Of a stretch of DNA of 64,000 nucleotides, positions 59,349 to 64,000 are shown piece by piece. The DNA lies in contig NZ_BCQA01000001.1 in the NCBI RefSeq assembly GCF_001748145.1, positions 434,001-498,000 on the forward strand. Reading direction: 5' to 3'. The translations under genes were made by a program, and so were the position numbers. The notes beneath the pieces were generated by a model. The model was not told where the DNA came from. It worked only from the letters and a program-made list of their open reading frames with translations, and did not search any database. How positions within the stretch are numbered: the stretch's first letter is position 1; each line of letters starts with the position of its first letter. Source of the stretch: Bosea sp. BIWAKO-01. Lineage in GTDB: Bacteria > Pseudomonadota > Alphaproteobacteria > Rhizobiales > Beijerinckiaceae.

Positions 59349-60874
59349 CGTTTCACTTCCCATGCTGTCGTGGGCTCGCCTGTCGCCGGGTCCTTGCCAT
59401 CCTTGAGCTGGATGCCCATCGCCGCGAGTTCGTCGCGGATGCGGTCGGACTCGGCAAAGTCCTTGGCGCGACGCGCTGCAAGCCGGCGCTGGATCAGATC
59501 GTCGACACGCGTCGCAAACCCATCGTCGGTCGCCGTCCGGATGAGGAACTCCTGTTCCTTCCGCCCCCAGGCCTGACGATTCAGGCCGAGGAAATCGACA
59601 CTTGCCGCCAATGCGCGTGCAGCCTTCGGCTCGCCGGCCTTCGCTTCGCGTGCAAGACCATGAAGCCGCGTCATCATCTTGGCCGTGTTCAGGTCATCGG
59701 CCAGCGCGGCGACGATCTCGGCATCCACGTCACGTGGAGCGGCCTGGGGGTCGGTCGGAATGCCACGCAGGACTTCCTCCCAGCCACCGATGATGGACTC
59801 GACCTCCTCCAGCGACTTCACCGTCCAGTCGATCGGCTGGCGGTAATGCGTCTTCAGCATCGCAAGGCGCAGCACTTCGCCCGGCCATGTCCGGCCGCCG
59901 AAGGCATCGGTCTGCAGCAGTTCGTTGATGGTGACGAAGTTGCCGAGCGACTTCGACATCTTCTCGCCTTCGACCTGCAGGAAGCCGTTATGCATCCAGA
60001 TATTCGCCATGCGGCCGGCGCCGTCGGCACCGCCGAAGGCGCAGCAGCTCTGGGCGATCTCGTTCTCGTGATGCGGGAAGACGAGGTCGATGCCGCCGCC
60101 ATGGATGTCGAAGACATTCCTGGCAGGATCATCGCAGGCGAGCCCGCCGCCGAAAGGCGCGAGCAGCTTCGCCATCGACATGGCCGAGCACTCGATATGC
60201 CAGCCGGGACGGCCGGGCGTGGCGATGCCGGCCGGGGACGGCCAGCCGGGGTCGATGCCGTCGCGGCTCGGCTTCCACAGCACGAAATCCATGGCATCGC
60301 GCTTGTAGGGCGCGACATCGACGCGGGCGCCGGCCATCATCTCGTCCAGCGAGCGACGGGCGAGCGAGCCGTATTTCGGCGCCTTCCCCAGGCTCGCCAC
60401 CGCCGGCACGTGGAACAGGACATGCTCCTCGGCGACATAGGCGATGCCACGGGCGATGAGGCGCTCGATGATCGCCTTCATCTCCTCGATATGGTCGGTG
60501 GCGCGCGGCTCGGCATCGGGGCGCAGATTGCCCAGCGCATCGACATCGTTGTGGAACTGCGCCGTCGTCGTCTGCGTGACCCTGGCAATCGCCTCGTTCA
60601 GCGGCAGGCCCGGAAAATCGCGCGCGGCGCGCGCATTGATCTTGTCGTCGACGTCCGTGAGGTTGCGGGCATAAGTCACGTGCTCGGCGCCATAGAGATG
60701 GCGGAGCAGCCGGTAGAGCACATCGAAGACGATGACCGGGCGGGCATTGCCGATATGGGCATAATCATAGACCGTCGGACCGCAGACATACATGCGGACA
60801 TTACCGGGATCGATCGGCGCGAACGTCTCTTTCGTCCGCGTCAGCGTGTTGTAGAGCCTTAAAGTCGGCGTCAT
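59345..60874 (-). CDS. cysS: Cysteinyl-tRNA synthetase
   Basis: This class I aminoacyl-tRNA synthetase charges tRNA-Cys. It has 509 residues. The zinc-binding [15 protein letters not shown] includes the HIGH-type motif HIGN near residue 40. [15 protein letters not shown] and [15 protein letters not shown] positions supply further Zn ligands ([11 protein letters not shown]). The KMSKSLGN loop is intact. The C-terminal anticodon domain is present. It is the first gene of the coupled cysS-ORF-cimA set. Confidence 0.96.
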   Translation of the reverse strand: MTPTLRLYNTLTRTKETFAPIDPGNVRMYVCGPTVYDYAHIGNARPVIVFDVLYRLLRHLYGAEHVTYARNLTDVDDKINARAARDFPGLPLNEAIARVTQTTTAQFHNDVDALGNLRPDAEPRATDHIEEMKAIIERLIARGIAYVAEEHVLFHVPAVASLGKAPKYGSLARRSLDEMMAGARVDVAPYKRDAMDFVLWKPSRDGIDPGWPSPAGIATPGRPGWHIECSAMSMAKLLAPFGGGLACDDPARNVFDIHGGGIDLVFPHHENEIAQSCCAFGGADGAGRMANIWMHNGFLQVEGEKMSKSLGNFVTINELLQTDAFGGRTWPGEVLRLAMLKTHYRQPIDWTVKSLEEVESIIGGWEEVLRGIPTDPQAAPRDVDAEIVAALADDLNTAKMMTRLHGLAREAKAGEPKAARALAASVDFLGLNRQAWGRKEQEFLIRTATDDGFATRVDDLIQRRLAARRAKDFAESDRIRDELAAMGIQLKDGKDPATGEPTTAWEVKR

Positions 60875-61140
60875 CGAAACGGTCCTGGCGAATAGGCGAC
60901 GAGAAGCGTGGTCCGGGCCGCTGGCCGGGGGCGCTTTCTGTCGGGTCGTTTCAGGACGATGACGTGAGCAGCCGGCCAGCGAAAGCTAGCGGCAAATAAT
61001 GCAAATCCGGATGGCGGCCTGCGTCATGAAAAACTGATTGCCTGTGCGCGGGCTTTGCGTCAAGAGGGCGCCCGAGTTTGTTGCGCCGCAACATAGCTGA
61101 CGCCGAATTCACTCAAATTTAACGGACTGGAACCATCCTT
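60875..61140. other. Intergenic region upstream of small exported-protein gene
   Basis: About 265 bp containing the divergent cysS promoter. No gene or hairpin stands out. Confidence 0.35.
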
Positions 61141-61521
61141 ATGCTTCGAAGGTTCTTTGGCCTGTCGGGTCACGAGGAAAGATCGAGAATGCGCCGCGCC
61201 ATCGCCCTGATCGGCCTGTTCGGAATCGTCGTTGCCGGCCTCTCGCTCGCAGTCCTGCCGACCTCGAAGACCGTGGCAGCATCCAACGACCAGCGCATCT
61301 TCCTGATTCCGGCGAGCGACGGCTACGGTGTCGCCGACTGCCTGTCCTCGAAGACCTCCGAATGCGGCAAGATCGTCGCCGATGCCTGGTGCGAAGCCCA
61401 GGGCTTTGCGAAGGCGACCGCCTTCGGCATCGCCTCGCGCGAAGATTTCACCGGTTCGGTCTCGAAGCCTGTCATCACCGAACCGGCCGAGCAGCCGCTC
61501 TCGATCACCTGCGGCGGCTGA
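61141..61521 (+). CDS. Small exported protein with conserved cysteines
   Basis: The 126-residue frame includes a membrane or signal segment (RRAIALIGLFGIVVAGLSLA). The mature part contains DGYGVADCLSSKTSECGKIV and ADAWCEAQGFAKATAFG, with a final Cys near the C-terminus. Proteins of this type are common in Hyphomicrobiales and uncharacterised. The start may be 61141 or the ATG at 61189 (MRRAIALIGLF). It converges with the creA gene. Confidence 0.65.
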   Translation: MLRRFFGLSGHEERSRMRRAIALIGLFGIVVAGLSLAVLPTSKTVAASNDQRIFLIPASDGYGVADCLSSKTSECGKIVADAWCEAQGFAKATAFGIASREDFTGSVSKPVITEPAEQPLSITCGG

Positions 61522-61530
61522 GCCTCCGGC

Positions 61531-62058
61531 TTACCTCACCCAATCCGAGCATTTCGGCGCCTCGCCCACCCCGCCCCAGGGCATGATCGGGACGGTGGAT
61601 GTCGAGTTCTGCGGCGACCCGTCGATAAGCTTGTCGGAATAGACGAGATAGACCAGCACGTTGCGCTTGATGTCGCAGCCGCGCACGATCTGCATCTTCT
61701 TCCAGACCATCGAGCGGCGCTCGCGGAAGACGACATCGCCCTGCTCGAATTTCTCCTTGAACTTGATCGGACCGACCTGACGGCAGGCGAGCGAGATCTC
61801 CGAGACCTCCTCCGCCACGCCGAACATGCCGGAGACGCCGCCCTTCTCGGGGATGGTGTAGTGGCAGGCCACGCCCTCGACGATCGGATCGTCGACGCCA
61901 TAGACGGCGAGCTTGTCGTTCGGAGTCAGCATCTTCCAGACGGTCGACTTCCTGAAGATCAGGTCCTCCTGGGCCTGGGCCGGCCCGGTCAGACCGAGCC
62001 CCAGCGCAAAGAGAGCCAGGGCCAGGGCGCGTGAAGAGGTGGTACCACAGGCGCGCAT
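61531..62058 (-). CDS. creA: CreA family exported protein
   Basis: The 175-residue product has a signal peptide (about 8-30, cleavage near GPAQAQ). The CreA domain shows VYGVDDPIVEGVACHYTIPE, EISLACRQVGPIKF and DIKRNVLVYLVYSDKLIDGS, all conserved. CreA-family proteins are periplasmic and of unknown activity. AGGAGATCGAGA before the ATG at 62058 supports this start over the longer antisense extension. Confidence 0.88.
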   Translation of the reverse strand: MRACGTTSSRALALALFALGLGLTGPAQAQEDLIFRKSTVWKMLTPNDKLAVYGVDDPIVEGVACHYTIPEKGGVSGMFGVAEEVSEISLACRQVGPIKFKEKFEQGDVVFRERRSMVWKKMQIVRGCDIKRNVLVYLVYSDKLIDGSPQNSTSTVPIMPWGGVGEAPKCSDWVR

Positions 62059-62133
62059 TCTCGATCTCCTGACTGTTCCGCGTAGCCGGCGCCGGATATG
62101 GGCTCTGGAGCGAAGCAATGCCAGAGGCGTCCG

Positions 62134-62739
62134 ATGCAGACTAGCAAGATGCCTGCGACGACGCAGCCGATCCTCGCGACGGACCGCCTCATCCTCAGGC
62201 CGAGAACCATGGAAGATCTCGACCATGTCATGGCGATGAATTCCGACCCGGAGGTGATGCGACACATCGCACCAGTCGGGAACGCCTTCATGAGCAGGGA
62301 GGCCGTGGCGAAGCGCAGCTTCACCCATGTCGATCGGGGGCTGGGCTACTGGTCGATCAGCCCTCGCGAAAGCCCTGCCGAGCTGCTGGGCTATGTCGCG
62401 CTCTTCCCCGGCGATCCGGCGACCCCGCGGATCGAGCTGAGCTACCGCTTCGACACGCGCCATTGGGGCCGGGGTTATGCGACGGAGGCGGTCTCACGTC
62501 TGCTCCAGCACGGTTTTGGCCCATTGGACCTGGCCGAGGTGGTCATCCTGACGCATCCGTTGAACGCGGCATCCCTTCGTCTGGCGCAGAGGCTTGGTTT
62601 CCAGCGCGAGAGCGACCGGTGCTCATGGCTGATGGGCGATCCGCAATTCCTCTGCGCCTTCTTCCGCCTTAGCCGCGCTGGCTGGCTGGCCACGCATGGC
62701 GCAGGCACCGCATCGGCCGTCACACAGCCAGTGGCTTGA
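62134..62739 (+). CDS. GNAT-family N-acetyltransferase (RimJ/RimL type)
   Basis: The ~201-residue cytosolic protein shows ILATDRLILRPRTMEDLDHV at the N-terminus, the acetyl-CoA loop HWGRGYATEAVSRLLQHGF and NAASLRLAQRLGFQRES. It resembles ribosomal-protein acetyltransferases, but related enzymes also act on antibiotics or amino acids. The start may be 62134 or 62149. The C-terminal ~20 residues overlap the end of the next gene on the other strand. Confidence 0.82.
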   Translation: MQTSKMPATTQPILATDRLILRPRTMEDLDHVMAMNSDPEVMRHIAPVGNAFMSREAVAKRSFTHVDRGLGYWSISPRESPAELLGYVALFPGDPATPRIELSYRFDTRHWGRGYATEAVSRLLQHGFGPLDLAEVVILTHPLNAASLRLAQRLGFQRESDRCSWLMGDPQFLCAFFRLSRAGWLATHGAGTASAVTQPVA

Positions 62740-63253
62740 ACACCAGATAGGCTGCAGCCAGCGCGCCGAGCACCCCGAGCGTGAACAGCACGAGCTTCAA
62801 TTGGGTGAAGCCGCTCGCCATGGCGACATCGCTCGCCTCGACCCGGGGGTATTTGTCGAGCAGCCGGGCAATGACGATGTTCTCGACGACATCGCAGAGC
62901 CCGCCGAAGAGCCAGCCGCCGCCGCATAATGCCGCGACCCACCAGGGATAGCCGCGCATCGCAACGCCTGCGACGATGATCGCGCCGACGATCGCATAGG
63001 TCAGGGCAAAGGCGACATCGGCCGGCAGGACCCGGTGACGGTAGCGGTTGCGGCGCTCCTCGCCATAAGCTGCGAAGAGCTTTTCGACATCGGCGGCGTT
63101 GAAGCCGTTCCAGTCGCTCTCGAGCATGCGGGCCACGCCCTGGCGGCTCGCCCAGAGCCCGGTGAGCCAGAACATCAGCATCACCAGCGCCGGCCCCCAC
63201 AGGAAGAACGAGAGCGGGATGGCGCTGGAATAGAGCGGAACGGGATCGATCAT
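62720..63253 (-). CDS. Membrane protein of unknown function
   Basis: The 177-residue protein has about four membrane helices (around 12-38, 85-103, 105-125 and 150-172). A soluble loop includes MLESDWNGFNAADVEKLFAA and ERRNRYRHRVL. The start at 63253 (MIDPVPLYSS) is preferred over 63262. The family is not recognised. Confidence 0.65.
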   Translation of the reverse strand: MIDPVPLYSSAIPLSFFLWGPALVMLMFWLTGLWASRQGVARMLESDWNGFNAADVEKLFAAYGEERRNRYRHRVLPADVAFALTYAIVGAIIVAGVAMRGYPWWVAALCGGGWLFGGLCDVVENIVIARLLDKYPRVEASDVAMASGFTQLKLVLFTLGVLGALAAAYLVFKPLAV

Positions 63254-63286
63254 CGCGGCCAAGGCTCCGGCAGAGGAAATCCGACG

Positions 63287-63484
63287 TTACCGCGCCTCGC
63301 GCGCCAGCGCCAAGGCCTGACGCAGGATCTCCACGTCGCCGATATGATTGGCGAAGATCAGGACGAGCCTGGCGTTGAGCGCCACGCTCTCGGCCTCGGA
63401 GAGATCGCGATGCGCTTCCGCGATCATCCGGAACGCCGCGTCGGGATCAGAGTAGTTCGGTTCCGTGACGAGTTCGCTGCTCAT
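63287..63484 (-). CDS. DUF2783 domain protein
   Basis: The 65-residue protein fits the DUF2783 family: FRMIAEAHRDLSEAESVALN, then RLVLIFANHIGDVEILRQAL. In Hyphomicrobiales it is usually encoded directly after a FAD-dependent monooxygenase, as here, with a 4-bp ATGA overlap. It is presumed to assist that oxidoreductase, but its role is unknown. Confidence 0.75.
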   Translation of the reverse strand: MSSELVTEPNYSDPDAAFRMIAEAHRDLSEAESVALNARLVLIFANHIGDVEILRQALALAREAR

Positions 63485-64000
63485 GCTGCGGCGCGCCCTT
63501 CCAGCCTCTCGATCGCGGCCACCAGTTGCGCCGGCGTCGCCTGACGAAACCGCGCCGCGACATGGCCGTCCGGACGCAGCACGACGGCATCGCCCGGCGT
63601 CAATCCGTAGCGCCGCGCTAGGGGCTCGTCTCCCCCATCTCTGGCGGGAACGTCGACCCACAAGGCGGCGGCAGTTGTCATGCCCTCGGCCGCCAATCCG
63701 CAGGCGATGATGACCGGCCTGCCCTCGGCCAGCGTCTCGCTCAGCCACTGCCGCCCTCCGGCTGTGGATGGCAGCGCAGCGTCCAGGAAGGAGGTGCCTG
63801 CCACGAGCCCCCCCTGCCAATCCGGGCCAGGCGTCGAAAGCGGCGACGCCAGATAGGTCGTCGGCTGCGAGAGACGCCCGGAATTGACGAAGCGCCGGGC
63901 GAAGCCGGCCTTGCCGGCCAGGGCAAGAGCCGCATCGCGCAAGACCCGCTCGCCGGGCGAGCGCGGCGCGATGAAATCCGTGGCGCGGGTCGAATGCAGG
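63481..64000 (-). CDS. FAD-dependent monooxygenase, C-terminal part (cut by window edge)
   Basis: The frame is open to the right edge and gives the last ~172 residues. HSTRATDFIAPRSPGERVLR and ARFRQATPAQLVAAIERLEG match the end of class A flavin monooxygenases of the phenol/3-hydroxyphenylpropionate hydroxylase group. A thioredoxin-like tail around DAVVLRPDGHVAARF is also visible. The FAD-binding N-terminus is outside. It overlaps the DUF2783 gene, so the two are one operon. Confidence 0.75.
   Translation of the reverse strand, partial: LHSTRATDFIAPRSPGERVLRDAALALAGKAGFARRFVNSGRLSQPTTYLASPLSTPGPDWQGGLVAGTSFLDAALPSTAGGRQWLSETLAEGRPVIIACGLAAEGMTTAAALWVDVPARDGGDEPLARRYGLTPGDAVVLRPDGHVAARFRQATPAQLVAAIERLEGRAAA

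Noticed and set aside
59660..60862. 400-codon plus-strand frame
   Set aside because: It is antisense to cysS with no domain or start signal.

Overview
The window is GC-rich chromosomal DNA. Its gene content points to an alphaproteobacterium of the order Hyphomicrobiales (Rhizobiales): psd-pssA phospholipid genes, maf/yacG, cimA next to cysS, a CreA protein, PilZ and DUF2783 proteins, and dispersed CCGAAAA-N-TTTTCGG palindromes. A Bosea-like genus is my guess, not a demonstrated identity.

Layout. 0-27 kb is host core and signalling DNA: a multicopper oxidase (cut by the left edge), ppc, a complete seven-gene wsp chemosensory/c-di-GMP operon in the order wspA-B-C-D-E-F-R (minus strand), an RND efflux pair, a frameshifted alcohol dehydrogenase divergent from a LysR gene, tRNA-Ser(GCT), a glycerophosphodiesterase, a HigB-like gene overlapping a HigA-transmembrane-GT51 fusion gene, a PilZ protein, a metallophosphoesterase and a 2OG-Fe(II) oxygenase.

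27.4-48.1 kb is accessory DNA attached to tRNA-Phe(GAA). A 21-bp direct repeat at 31171-31191 and 48067-48087 copies the 3' end of that tRNA, so the 31.2-48.1 kb stretch is an island. A second, decayed island lies to its left and carries an integrase fragment just outside the left repeat. Both are mosaics of phage remnants: tail fibre, tape measure, DUF4376, endolysin pieces, a phage-type CAT-anticodon tRNA, truncated SRAP peptidase copies and a dead integrase. They also carry a decayed IS21 element and cargo: a HEPN-like protein, an exported thermonuclease, a secreted PQQ-dehydrogenase-like/RTX/FG-GAP protein, an rfbC epimerase and three overlapping helix-turn-helix genes.

48.1-64 kb returns to core genes: yacG, an SDR, maf, psd-pssA, an Atm1-type ABC exporter, cysS-39-aa ORF-cimA (coupled by ATGA overlaps), CreA, two GNATs, and the end of a FAD monooxygenase with its DUF2783 partner.

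How the genes may work together. Wsp is a surface- or envelope-responsive pathway ending in the diguanylate cyclase WspR; the PilZ protein at 24.1 kb is a possible c-di-GMP reader. The most unusual locus is 22.2-23.7 kb. There a toxin-like HigB lacking its usual core residues is coupled to a HigA-type DNA-binding domain. That domain is fused through one membrane helix to an intact peptidoglycan glycosyltransferase domain. Paired TCCC-N6-GGGA palindromes precede it, and a related palindrome lies upstream of the metallophosphoesterase at 26.2 kb. I read this as a candidate membrane-anchored, cell-wall-linked regulator derived from a toxin-antitoxin module. That reading is inference.
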